Position numbers and translations under genes: made by a program. Positions 1-5,193 of a DNA stretch of 9,288 nt are shown here, piece by piece. This stretch comes from Cryomorphaceae bacterium (GTDB taxonomy: Bacteria; Bacteroidota; Bacteroidia; Flavobacteriales; Schleiferiaceae): positions 1-9,288 of the forward strand of contig JACESW010000035.1 of assembly GCA_013911625.1 (NCBI GenBank). The letters run 5' to 3'. The notes under the pieces are model-generated. The model was not told the DNA's origin. It ran no database searches and saw nothing but the letters and a program-made list of their open reading frames with translations. How positions within the stretch are numbered: position 1 is the first letter of the stretch; each line of letters opens with the position of its first letter.

Positions 1-425
1 TTAGAACGGTTTTAGTTATTGGTATGGCTGAAGATTTGAGCCGTAGCAATATCGTTCTGTGGGCAAAGGGCGCTCTAGAGAAGGGCCAGGCGATCAATGT
101 CGTTGACGACCAATTCCGTACACCAACCCTCGCCGAAGACCTTGCCCAAGGCGCTTTGTTGGCAGCCACGCAGAAAGCGCAAGGCATATACAACATATCA
201 GGTCCAGATTTTATGTCAATTTACGAACTCGTAGGTAAGGTAGCAAAGCACTTCGGCCTCTCTATGGATTCTGTTTCCAGGGTGGATAGTACGACCCTGA
301 ACCAACCGGCCAAACGCCCTCCAAGAACGGGTTTTGATATCACCAAAGCGAAGACAGTACTCGGCTACAAGCCACATAGTTTTAGTGAAGCTCTCGCAGT
401 TATCGCCGAGCAAGCAGGATTATAG
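1..425 (+). CDS. RmlD-like extended SDR family oxidoreductase, 3' part
   Basis: This is the C-terminal part of an NAD(P)-dependent extended short-chain dehydrogenase/reductase of the dTDP-4-dehydrorhamnose reductase (RmlD) type. The frame is open from the window edge (first full codon at 3) and reads RTVLVIGMAEDLSR before the first internal ATG at 24, so that ATG is not the gene start; the Rossmann domain and catalytic YxxxK lie outside the window. Visible are the substrate-domain block VVDDQFRTPTLAEDLA, matching the RmlD signature 'DQ..sPT...DLA', then GIYNISGPDFMSIYELV and a C-terminal AKRPPRTGFDITKAKTVLGY block, as seen in sugar-nucleotide SDRs where the last helices close the substrate site. 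It ends at TAG 423-425. The true substrate cannot be told: RmlD relatives act on dTDP-sugars, but many Bacteroidota homologues stand alone, and no rml genes are visible here. The family call is firm, the specific reaction unknown. Confidence 0.8.
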   Translation, partial: RTVLVIGMAEDLSRSNIVLWAKGALEKGQAINVVDDQFRTPTLAEDLAQGALLAATQKAQGIYNISGPDFMSIYELVGKVAKHFGLSMDSVSRVDSTTLNQPAKRPPRTGFDITKAKTVLGYKPHSFSEALAVIAEQAGL

Positions 426-432
426 CCCGCAA

Positions 433-464
433 TTTGCTCCTTGAGCTTCAATCGTTTATTTTCG
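433..464 (+). promoter_or_regulatory. Candidate Bacteroidota-type promoter for the transporter operon
   Basis: TTTG at 433-436 and TATTTTCG at 457-464 resemble the Bacteroidota sigma-ABfr elements (TTG at -33, TAnnTTTG at -7) with a 20-nt spacer and one mismatch in the -7 box. Transcription would begin near 470, giving a leader of about 25 nt before the ATG at 494. This rests on pattern matching only; no better candidate is seen in the 68-nt gap. Confidence 0.35.
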
Positions 465-478
465 GGCTTATTCTAAAC

Positions 479-492
479 TAACCTTTAGGTTA
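479..492 (+). repeat. 14-nt palindrome directly before the transporter start codon
   Basis: TAACCTTTAGGTTA is an inverted repeat of two 6-nt arms around TT and ends 1 nt before the ATG at 494. It sits where a ribosome binding site would be. It could be an operator for a dimeric repressor, or chance in AT-rich DNA; a 2-nt loop is too tight for a full RNA hairpin, so at most 5 pairs would form. No regulator is visible to pair it with. Confidence 0.4.
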
Positions 493-493
493 C

Positions 494-2134
494 ATGTCAA
501 ACACTACTGAATCTTGGGGTTCCCGCGTCGGACTCATTCTCGCTATGGCGGGTAATGCAGTTGGTCTAGGAAACTTCCTACGTTTTCCCGTCCAAGCCGT
601 GCAAAATGGCGGCGGAACCTTCATCATCCCTTACCTCGTATCCTTTTTGCTCATGGGTATACCTCTTTTATGGGTAGAGTGGGCGATGGGCCGATTCGGC
701 GGTCGTTACGGCGATCATAGCACACCGTTCATTCTAGATAACATGACCAAGAAGCGTTTCTGGAAATACTTTGGTGTCTTCGGAATCTTCACCAACATGG
801 GGGTGATGGCGTATTACACGTATATAGAATCGTGGACATTAACCTATACCTTAAAATCTCTCAAGGGCGATTTCCTCGGGATGGACCTTAATGGCTTGGA
901 CCAATTCTTCAACAATTACGTTGACCTTGGCGCAGGCATTAACTTCCCAGTATGGGCATTGCTCGCTTTCCTAATTACCCTGACCATCAATATTTACATT
1001 CTTTCGCGTGGCTTGAGTGCTGGTATTGAAAAAGTAGCAAAGATTGCCATGCCGCTATTGATTGGCTTTGGCGCCTTTTTGGCTATTATGTCTTGGACCA
1101 CTGGTTCTACAGGACGTTGCGCCGATTGTTCTACCTACGTCGGTCTGAACTACTTATGGCAACCGGACTTTACTACGCTAGCAAATCCAAAAATTTGGCT
1201 TGCAGCAGCAGGTCAGATCTTCTTCACCCTTAGTGTGGGTATGGGAACCATTCACTGTTACAGCTCCTACTTGAAGCAAAAAGATGATATCGCGCTGAAC
1301 GCGATGTCTGCAGGGTGGATGAACGGTTTCGTGGAAATCGTATTGGGTTCTGCAGTAGTTATCCCAATCGCAGTGGGTTACCTCGGTCTAGATTGGGTAG
1401 TGGATAATGCTGGTTTTATGATGGCCTTTAAAACGATGCCATTTTTATTCGATCAATGGGGCAACGTAATGGCAGTAGTTGCCGGGGTAGCTTGGTTCGG
1501 TCTATTGTTCTTTGCAGGGATCACTTCCTCGCTCGCGATGGGTACGCCTTGGATGGGCTTTGTACAGGACGAATTTAATTGGTCGAAAAACAAGAGCGCT
1601 TTCATCTTAGGGCTGGCTATTTTGGCGATGGGCCTTCCAACGATCTTCTTCTTCGAAAAAGGCGTATTCGACGAATACGACTATTGGACAGGAACGGTGA
1701 GTTTAGTGATTTTTGCCCTCGCTGAGGTAATCCTCTTCGCATGGGTATTTGGCATGGACAAGGGATGGAAAGAAATCACGGACGGCGCCGACATGACCGT
1801 TCCTAGATTCTACCGTCCAATTATCAAATACATCACACCACTATTTATTGGCATTATCTTCCTGACTTCGATGTTCAAGCCACTCAACGGTGAATTAAGC
1901 GATTGGTCTTCCGCCTTTACATCCCTGTTCTCCGGAAACGGTTGGCCATGGGCTAATGATAGTATCATCAACCAGATTTTCCACATCAACACCGGTGTGC
2001 AGTGGATGCAGGACGGTGTCCTTACCAATATGTTCTATATTGATATGAGCCGATTCTTCCTGCTCGCCTGCTTCTTTGCATTGGTAGGTATGGTGAAGGT
2101 CGCTTCTAACAAACGTAAAAGAGCAGCACAATGA
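494..2134 (+). CDS. LeuT-type sodium:amino-acid symporter (NSS/SNF family)
   Basis: This inner-membrane protein of 546 residues should import an amino acid with Na+ using the 12-helix LeuT fold. The N-terminus aligns without gaps to Aquifex LeuT (from memory): GNAVGLGNFLRFP at 20-32 carries the unwound TM1 with G20, A22, V23, N27 and the outer-gate R30. V104 and Y108 (TM3), F244, T245 and S247 (TM6), N277 (TM7), A341, T344 and S345 (TM8) match both sodium sites and the substrate pocket; D396 matches outer-gate D404 and D359 matches inner-gate D369. Differences: LeuT pocket residues F259 and I359 are Met here (M250, M349), and inner-gate Arg5 is Thr5. The loop between TM5 and TM6 carries a CxxC (C209, C212). 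It is longer than LeuT (about 519), the extra length lying mainly in the C-terminal third. The ATG overlaps no upstream gene. The substrate is inferred to be a hydrophobic or neutral amino acid. Confidence 0.95.
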   Translation: MSNTTESWGSRVGLILAMAGNAVGLGNFLRFPVQAVQNGGGTFIIPYLVSFLLMGIPLLWVEWAMGRFGGRYGDHSTPFILDNMTKKRFWKYFGVFGIFTNMGVMAYYTYIESWTLTYTLKSLKGDFLGMDLNGLDQFFNNYVDLGAGINFPVWALLAFLITLTINIYILSRGLSAGIEKVAKIAMPLLIGFGAFLAIMSWTTGSTGRCADCSTYVGLNYLWQPDFTTLANPKIWLAAAGQIFFTLSVGMGTIHCYSSYLKQKDDIALNAMSAGWMNGFVEIVLGSAVVIPIAVGYLGLDWVVDNAGFMMAFKTMPFLFDQWGNVMAVVAGVAWFGLLFFAGITSSLAMGTPWMGFVQDEFNWSKNKSAFILGLAILAMGLPTIFFFEKGVFDEYDYWTGTVSLVIFALAEVILFAWVFGMDKGWKEITDGADMTVPRFYRPIIKYITPLFIGIIFLTSMFKPLNGELSDWSSAFTSLFSGNGWPWANDSIINQIFHINTGVQWMQDGVLTNMFYIDMSRFFLLACFFALVGMVKVASNKRKRAAQ

Positions 2135-2268
2135 CAACCTCCGCATTAATTATGATCATACTCACGCAGGGTACAGTTATCGCTGCTACGATTTACTTCT
2201 TTAGAAAAGTTTTAAAGGCACCGCAAAACGCTGAGCCAGATTCCTACTCGGAGAACGATCCGAAATAG
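2131..2268 (+). CDS. Small single-span subunit of the NSS transporter (MetS-like)
   Basis: This short gene codes for 45 residues. It begins MTTSALIMIILTQGTVIAA, followed by IYFFRKVLKAP and an acidic tail ending in ENDPK. It has one membrane helix (about residues 4-24), a basic RKVLK stop-transfer patch and a polar C-terminus of about 15 residues. Its start codon overlaps the symporter stop as ATGA, so it is almost surely translationally coupled to it. Known family: small MetS-type subunits encoded directly after NSS transporters, such as MetPS of Corynebacterium glutamicum (methionine/alanine import), typically start M(S/T)TSAIIMM and have one helix; the N-terminus here fits that pattern. Inferred role: it associates with the upstream symporter and supports its activity or stability. 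The family match rests on my memory of the motif and on position, not on a profile search. Confidence 0.8.
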   Translation: MTTSALIMIILTQGTVIAATIYFFRKVLKAPQNAEPDSYSENDPK

Positions 2269-2322
2269 AGGAAAACTTTTAGTTACTCACAATAGTAGCT
2301 GCAACGTCTTCAGCCATCTAAA

Positions 2323-3138
2323 TTGGATAGGAAAGACAGTCGCATCGTGAGAGAACAGCTTGAATTAACCGCAATTCTTATATGCATCGCCTTGGTCTGT
2401 GGGGCGATGTTTTTGTTTCCTGTAGAAAAGAAGGTAGCAGAACGTAAAGCTTTCTTGGAGCTTTGGTGGTCGGCCAATGATTCCTTACGAATCAATAAAA
2501 TAGATTCAACACACATATATTCCTTGCCTATGTCAGAGGCAACGAAGCGGAGTTTGTGGTTTCGAAGAAAGCGGAATTGGCCCTTCAAAGACCTGGAAGA
2601 ACTGTATGCTGATCGCTACTTGCAAGAAGACAGCTTATTCTTTGCTTTAGGAACTATCGATTTCTCTGTTCCCACAGCGAGTGCTTCAAGATCAACCGCG
2701 ACTAAAGCACCTGTTAAAAGAACGCTCCCTAGCAGGCAGTGGACTGCCGTTGAAGTAAATACTTGCGATTCTGCAGCCCTAGATGCTCTACCCGGAATAG
2801 GCCCGGGAATGGTGGGCGTGTTATTTCGCTATCGAACACGCTATGGATTCATCGCTGATATGGACCATTTTAAATCAAACACGTATTACGGTGAACGCTG
2901 GCAACAGGAATGGGCCACCTTACTGAACTTAGACTCCATTCCTCCTCCAAAACTTTCTTTAGAACACTCAACTTTTGAAGAGCTTATGAACTTTCCAGAG
3001 CTGAATTACTCACAGATCAAAAGGATCTGTTTCTATCGAGAGCGTTTTACAGTGCCTACCTGGAAAGAAATAGCAGAATGGGAAGAGTTTTCTGGAGCAG
3101 ACACAACTTTTTTACAGTTATATATTTCTAGAAATTAA
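2323..3138 (+). CDS. Membrane-anchored helix-hairpin-helix (ComEA-like) protein
   Basis: The frame codes for 271 residues with one N-terminal membrane helix (about 14-32, ending FLFP) and then a soluble part. It carries degenerate HhH repeats: one at about 66-100 (SLPMSEATKRSLWFRRKRNW), the clearest at 144-180 (EVNTCDSAALDALPGIGPGM, with hairpin LPGIGPGM and the helix VGVLFRYRTRYGFI), and one at 213-250 (STFEELMNFPELNYSQIKRI). HhH motifs bind the DNA backbone without sequence preference; ComEA uses them to capture DNA outside the inner membrane during competence, while many Bacteroidota homologues remain uncharacterised. No ATG precedes the membrane helix. The frame is open from 2299, so TTG at 2323 is the longest usual start and GTG at 2347, with AGGAAAG 12-18 nt upstream, is the alternative; both keep the membrane helix. 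It is separated from the genes on both sides by about 50 nt. A role in DNA uptake is inference. Confidence 0.75.
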   Translation: MDRKDSRIVREQLELTAILICIALVCGAMFLFPVEKKVAERKAFLELWWSANDSLRINKIDSTHIYSLPMSEATKRSLWFRRKRNWPFKDLEELYADRYLQEDSLFFALGTIDFSVPTASASRSTATKAPVKRTLPSRQWTAVEVNTCDSAALDALPGIGPGMVGVLFRYRTRYGFIADMDHFKSNTYYGERWQQEWATLLNLDSIPPPKLSLEHSTFEELMNFPELNYSQIKRICFYRERFTVPTWKEIAEWEEFSGADTTFLQLYISRN

Positions 3139-3171
3139 AAAAGGATGTAATTTCGCGGCCTAACAATTATA

Positions 3172-3181
3172 AAAGGAGGTG
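3172..3181 (+). promoter_or_regulatory. Perfect Shine-Dalgarno sequence of rpsU
   Basis: AAAGGAGGTG is a 10-nt perfect complement of the conserved 16S rRNA tail (CACCTCCTTT), with 7 nt between GGAGG and the ATG at 3187. No other gene in the window has more than a weak match (GAGGAAAG before rplJ is the best). In Bacteroidota the anti-SD is held by bS21, bS18 and bS6 and is normally not used. A strong SD on the bS21 gene itself fits the reported autoregulation: ribosomes lacking bS21 have a free anti-SD and translate rpsU. Confidence 0.9.
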
Positions 3182-3186
3182 TTACT

Positions 3187-3381
3187 ATGCTCGTAATTAA
3201 TGTAAAAGATGGAGAATCAATCGAACGCGCACTGAAGCGTTACAAGAGAAAACATAGCTCTACGGGTGTAGTGCGCAAGCTTCGTGCTGATCGTTATCAC
3301 ACAAAGCCGACTGAAGCAAAACGTCGTATGAATATGAAAGCGGCTTACATTCAGTCTTTGCGTCAAGCAGAGGAAGAATAG
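3187..3381 (+). CDS. rpsU: 30S ribosomal protein bS21
   Basis: The protein has 64 residues and is strongly basic, with the bS21 pattern VKDGESIERALKRYKRK (6-22), GVVRKLRADRYH, and KRRMNMKAAY near the end. It sits on the small-subunit platform by the mRNA exit and the 16S rRNA 3' end. From memory of work on Flavobacterium johnsoniae, bS21 helps sequester the anti-SD and Tyr54 is one of the residues contacting it; Tyr54 is present here. The length is usual for Bacteroidota bS21. The gene appears to be its own unit: about 48 nt separate it from the upstream gene, it has a perfect SD, and a strong terminator follows 23 nt after its stop. Regulation by the level of bS21 in ribosomes is the likely logic of the strong SD. 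Identity is firm. Confidence 0.96.
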   Translation: MLVINVKDGESIERALKRYKRKHSSTGVVRKLRADRYHTKPTEAKRRMNMKAAYIQSLRQAEEE

Positions 3382-3404
3382 TAATCTGTACCACGATATA
3401 TAAG

Positions 3405-3435
3405 AAAGCCCAACGCACAGCGTTGGGCTTTTTTT
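3405..3435 (+). terminator. Intrinsic terminator after rpsU
   Basis: A perfect 12-bp stem (AAAGCCCAACGC, loop ACA, GCGTTGGGCTTT) runs into seven T residues (3429-3435). It is the strongest terminator in the window. The xerC start codon lies only 14 nt after the last T. Confidence 0.95.
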
Positions 3436-3449
3436 ATTAAGTTGCTTTT

Positions 3450-4337
3450 ATGTCTCACTCATCATTCATTGCTTTTGAAGAATACTTGCGTTCAGAGAAA
3501 CGAGCGAGTGAGAAGACCATTGTTGCCTATCGCACTGAGCTCCAGCGCTGGGCCTCTTTTCTTGAGGCGGAATATGAAGTAACTCCTGAGAAAGCTGTAC
3601 GGGCACATGCCAAGAGGCTTATCGTATGGCGCAGTAAACAAGGCATCAGCAACCGTTCTATCAACAGAACCCTGAGCGCACTGCGTTCTTATTACAAATG
3701 GTGTGAGCGCACGGGCAGGCCAAACAATGATCCACTGGGTAGCATTAAAAGTCTGAAAGATCATAAACGGGTCGTGATGAGCATTCCTCAGAAAGACTTG
3801 GAACAGTTGGTTAAGGATGAAGCATTTGAAAACAACTTCGAAGGCATCCGCGACCAATTCATGTTGTTGCTCTTTTACGGCCTTGGATTGCGAAAGGCCG
3901 AGCTCATTGAATTAAAGCAAGAGGATTTTGATTGGTCACGCGGTGTGGTGCGCATCACGGGTAAGCGCAACAAGACGCGTCAAGTACCTATACCTGTAGC
4001 TCTGAAACCCTATTTTGACCGCTATGTAGAGGCTAGAAAAGAAGTGCCAGTCAAGGTTCCACAAATTTTAACAACTTTTAAGGGTGGAAAGCTCTATCCG
4101 AGTATTGTTTATAATCGCGTAGTTCATTATCTTCAAGGGACCACGACTGTGGTGGACAAACATCCTCATACTTTACGACATTCGTATGCCACGCATTTGT
4201 TAAATGCAGGGGTCGACATCAACACCGTTAAAGAGTTGATGGGGCACGAGAGCCTGAGCTCAACACAAGTGTATACGACGAGTACGTTTGAGGAACTTGT
4301 TCAAGCGTATAACCGAGCCCACCCTAAGGGCTCCTAA
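3450..4337 (+). CDS. xerC: Tyrosine recombinase XerC
   Basis: This 295-residue site-specific recombinase should resolve chromosome dimers at dif together with a XerD-type partner. The N-terminal SAM-like core-binding domain spans about 1-100 (FEEYLRSEKRASEKTIVAYR) and the catalytic domain about 110-290. All catalytic residues are visible: R148 in GLGLRKAEL, K172 in GKRNKTRQVPIP, H240 and R243 in HTLRHSYATHLL, H266 in GHESL and the nucleophile Y275 in QVYTT. Length is typical of XerC/XerD (about 300). The position between rpsU and hpf is the chromosomal Xer locus I recall for Flavobacteria, which argues against a phage or island integrase despite the nearby tRNAs. It has no SD and sits 14 nt after a terminator, so its promoter is unclear. 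The next gene, hpf, starts 11 nt after its stop, suggesting co-transcription. XerC rather than XerD is assigned by context. Confidence 0.9.
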   Translation: MSHSSFIAFEEYLRSEKRASEKTIVAYRTELQRWASFLEAEYEVTPEKAVRAHAKRLIVWRSKQGISNRSINRTLSALRSYYKWCERTGRPNNDPLGSIKSLKDHKRVVMSIPQKDLEQLVKDEAFENNFEGIRDQFMLLLFYGLGLRKAELIELKQEDFDWSRGVVRITGKRNKTRQVPIPVALKPYFDRYVEARKEVPVKVPQILTTFKGGKLYPSIVYNRVVHYLQGTTTVVDKHPHTLRHSYATHLLNAGVDINTVKELMGHESLSSTQVYTTSTFEELVQAYNRAHPKGS

Positions 4338-4348
4338 ATCACAGTACT

Positions 4349-4642
4349 ATGACAGTAAATATTCAGTCTGTTAATTTCAAAGCGGATTCTAAGCTTTTGA
4401 GATTCATTGAAGAGCGTCTCGACAAGACGAAACTGTTTTTCGACAAAACCATTAATACAGATGTCTTTTTGAAGGTGGATAACAACCACGAGAGGGCAAA
4501 TAAGATTGTAGAAATGCGCATGTCCATCCCTGGAAATGAGATTGTCGTTACCAAAGAGCGTAAATCCTTTGAGGAAGCAGCGAATTTGGTGGTGGAAGTA
4601 CTGATCAGACAATTAAAAAAACACAAGGAAAAGAAGAAGTAA
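4349..4642 (+). CDS. hpf: Short ribosome hibernation-promoting factor (HPF/RaiA/YfiA family)
   Basis: The protein has 97 residues and the beta-alpha-beta-beta-beta-alpha HPF fold. The N-terminus is MTVNIQSVNFKADSKLLRFI, followed by DVFLKVDNNH, KIVEMRMSIPGNEIVVTKE and SFEEAANLVVEVLIRQLKKH, and a lysine tail (KKHKEKKK). Family members bind the 30S decoding channel where mRNA and tRNA anticodons sit and keep ribosomes inactive in stationary phase. It has the length of E. coli Hpf (95) and lacks the C-terminal dimerisation domain of long HPF (about 180 or more), so it cannot form 100S dimers by the long-HPF route alone. It follows xerC by 11 nt and is probably co-transcribed with it; a terminator lies about 36 nt after the stop. 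The name raiA is also used for this family. Confidence 0.92.
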   Translation: MTVNIQSVNFKADSKLLRFIEERLDKTKLFFDKTINTDVFLKVDNNHERANKIVEMRMSIPGNEIVVTKERKSFEEAANLVVEVLIRQLKKHKEKKK

Positions 4643-4678
4643 ACTATATGTGATTCAATTAGTTAAAATCCCCCATTG

Positions 4679-4711
4679 AAAGTAGAGGCAGAAAGTCTCT
4701 ACTTTTTTTTT
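4679..4711 (+). terminator. Intrinsic terminator after hpf
   Basis: A 9-bp stem (AAAGTAGAG / CTCTACTTT) with a 9-nt loop (4688-4696) is followed by a run of nine T residues (4703-4711). It ends the xerC-hpf unit just before the tRNA promoter. Confidence 0.9.
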
Positions 4712-4719
4712 GAGAAGTA

Positions 4720-4749
4720 TTGCTCGTTTGATTCTCTTTACTACATTTG
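4720..4749 (+). promoter_or_regulatory. Bacteroidota-type promoter of the tRNA-tuf operon
   Basis: TACATTTG at 4742-4749 is a perfect match to the TAnnTTTG -7 element, with TTG at 4720-4722 as the -33 element and a 19-nt spacer. Transcription would begin around 4755, about 35 nt before the first tRNA. It lies between the hpf terminator and the tRNA genes, exactly where a promoter is needed. Confidence 0.75.
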
Positions 4750-4788
4750 CAGTCCGTTTGCAAGAAGCGGAAGATCTTTGACATATAA

Positions 4789-4862
4789 GCCGATATAGCT
4801 CAGTTGGCCAGAGCACGTGATTTGTAATCTCGGGGTCGTCAGTTCGAATCTGACTATCGGCT
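4789..4862 (+). tRNA. tRNA-Thr(UGU)
   Basis: The cloverleaf closes with acceptor GCCGATA/TATCGGC, D stem GCTC/GAGC and T stem GTCAG/CTGAC with loop TTCGAAT. The anticodon loop TTTGTAA gives anticodon TGT (4823-4825), which reads ACA. The anticodon stem CGTGA/TCTCG has a U.U mismatch at its middle pair (4818 and 4830). Discriminator is T and the CCA end is not encoded. It is first in the tRNA operon. Confidence 0.95.
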
Positions 4863-4868
4863 CAAGTT

Positions 4869-4900
4869 TTATACTTGATTTAAGTGAGAATCAAGTATAA
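4869..4900 (+). repeat. Perfect 12-bp stem-loop between tRNA-Thr and tRNA-Tyr
   Basis: TTATACTTGATT (4869-4880) and AATCAAGTATAA (4889-4900) are exact inverted repeats around an 8-nt loop (TAAGTGAG). No T run follows, so it is not a usual terminator. It fills almost the whole 40-nt spacer between two tRNA genes that must be cut apart. A second copy of TCAAG at 4862-4866, overlapping the tRNA-Thr discriminator, could compete for the same CTTGA (4874-4878). Confidence 0.85.
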
Positions 4901-4902
4901 CC

Positions 4903-4983
4903 GGGGGGATACTCAAGCGGCCAACGAGGACGGACTGTAAATCCGTTGGGAAACCTTCGCAGGTTCGAATCCTGCTCCCCCCA
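4903..4983 (+). tRNA. tRNA-Tyr(GUA)
   Basis: The acceptor is GGGGGGA/TCCCCCC, the anticodon stem ACGGA/TCCGT and the loop CTGTAAA, giving anticodon GTA (4937-4939). The T stem is GCAGG/CCTGC. At 81 nt with an extended variable arm it is a class II tRNA, as bacterial tRNA-Tyr should be. Discriminator is A and no CCA is encoded. Confidence 0.96.
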
Positions 4984-4988
4984 CAACC

Positions 4989-5061
4989 GCGGAAGTAGCT
5001 CAGTTGGTAGAGCATCAGCCTTCCAAGCTGAGGGTCGCGGGTTCGAATCCCGTCTTCCGCT
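4989..5061 (+). tRNA. tRNA-Gly(UCC)
   Basis: The acceptor is GCGGAAG/CTTCCGC, the anticodon stem TCAGC/GCTGA and the loop CTTCCAA, giving anticodon TCC (5022-5024). The T loop is TTCGAAT. Length is 73 nt, the discriminator is T as usual for glycine, and no CCA is encoded. It starts 5 nt after the tRNA-Tyr gene. Confidence 0.96.
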
Positions 5062-5072
5062 CAAAGGCTAAG

Positions 5073-5144
5073 GCCGATGTAGCTCAGGGGTAGAGCGTTT
5101 CCTTGGTAAGGAAGAGGTCACGGGTTCAATTCCCGTCATTGGCT
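5073..5144 (+). tRNA. tRNA-Thr(GGU)
   Basis: The acceptor GCCGATG/CATTGGC includes one G.U pair. The anticodon loop TTGGTAA gives anticodon GGT (5105-5107), reading ACC and ACU. T arm is CGGG-TTCAATT-CCCG. It is the last tRNA before tuf, and the 49 nt to the tuf start would be the tuf leader after 3' processing of this tRNA. Confidence 0.95.
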
Positions 5145-5150
5145 CTAAAA

Positions 5151-5180
5151 TTTAGAATCTTTACACTGTTTATATATTTA
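5151..5180 (+). promoter_or_regulatory. Weak candidate promoter upstream of tuf
   Basis: TTTA (5151-5154) and TATATTTA (5173-5180) with an 18-nt spacer approach the TTTG / TAnnTTTG pattern, each with its last G replaced by A. It might supply extra tuf transcripts independent of the tRNA operon. The region is AT-rich and the match may be chance. Confidence 0.2.
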
Positions 5181-5193
5181 ATAATCGCTAGTC

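Noticed and set aside
24..26. ATG at 24 as the start of the first gene
   Set aside because: The frame continues upstream to the window edge with in-family sequence, and a start here would remove the whole nucleotide-binding domain.
424..468. AGCCCG (424-429) and CGGGCT (463-468) as a terminator of the first gene
   Set aside because: The stem is only 6 bp with a 33-nt loop, overlaps the stop codon and is not followed by a T run.
3450..4337. xerC as the integrase of a mobile element inserted at the nearby tRNA genes
   Set aside because: The protein has XerC length and all Xer motifs, no partial tRNA copy or other mobile gene is present, and the neighbours are conserved core genes.
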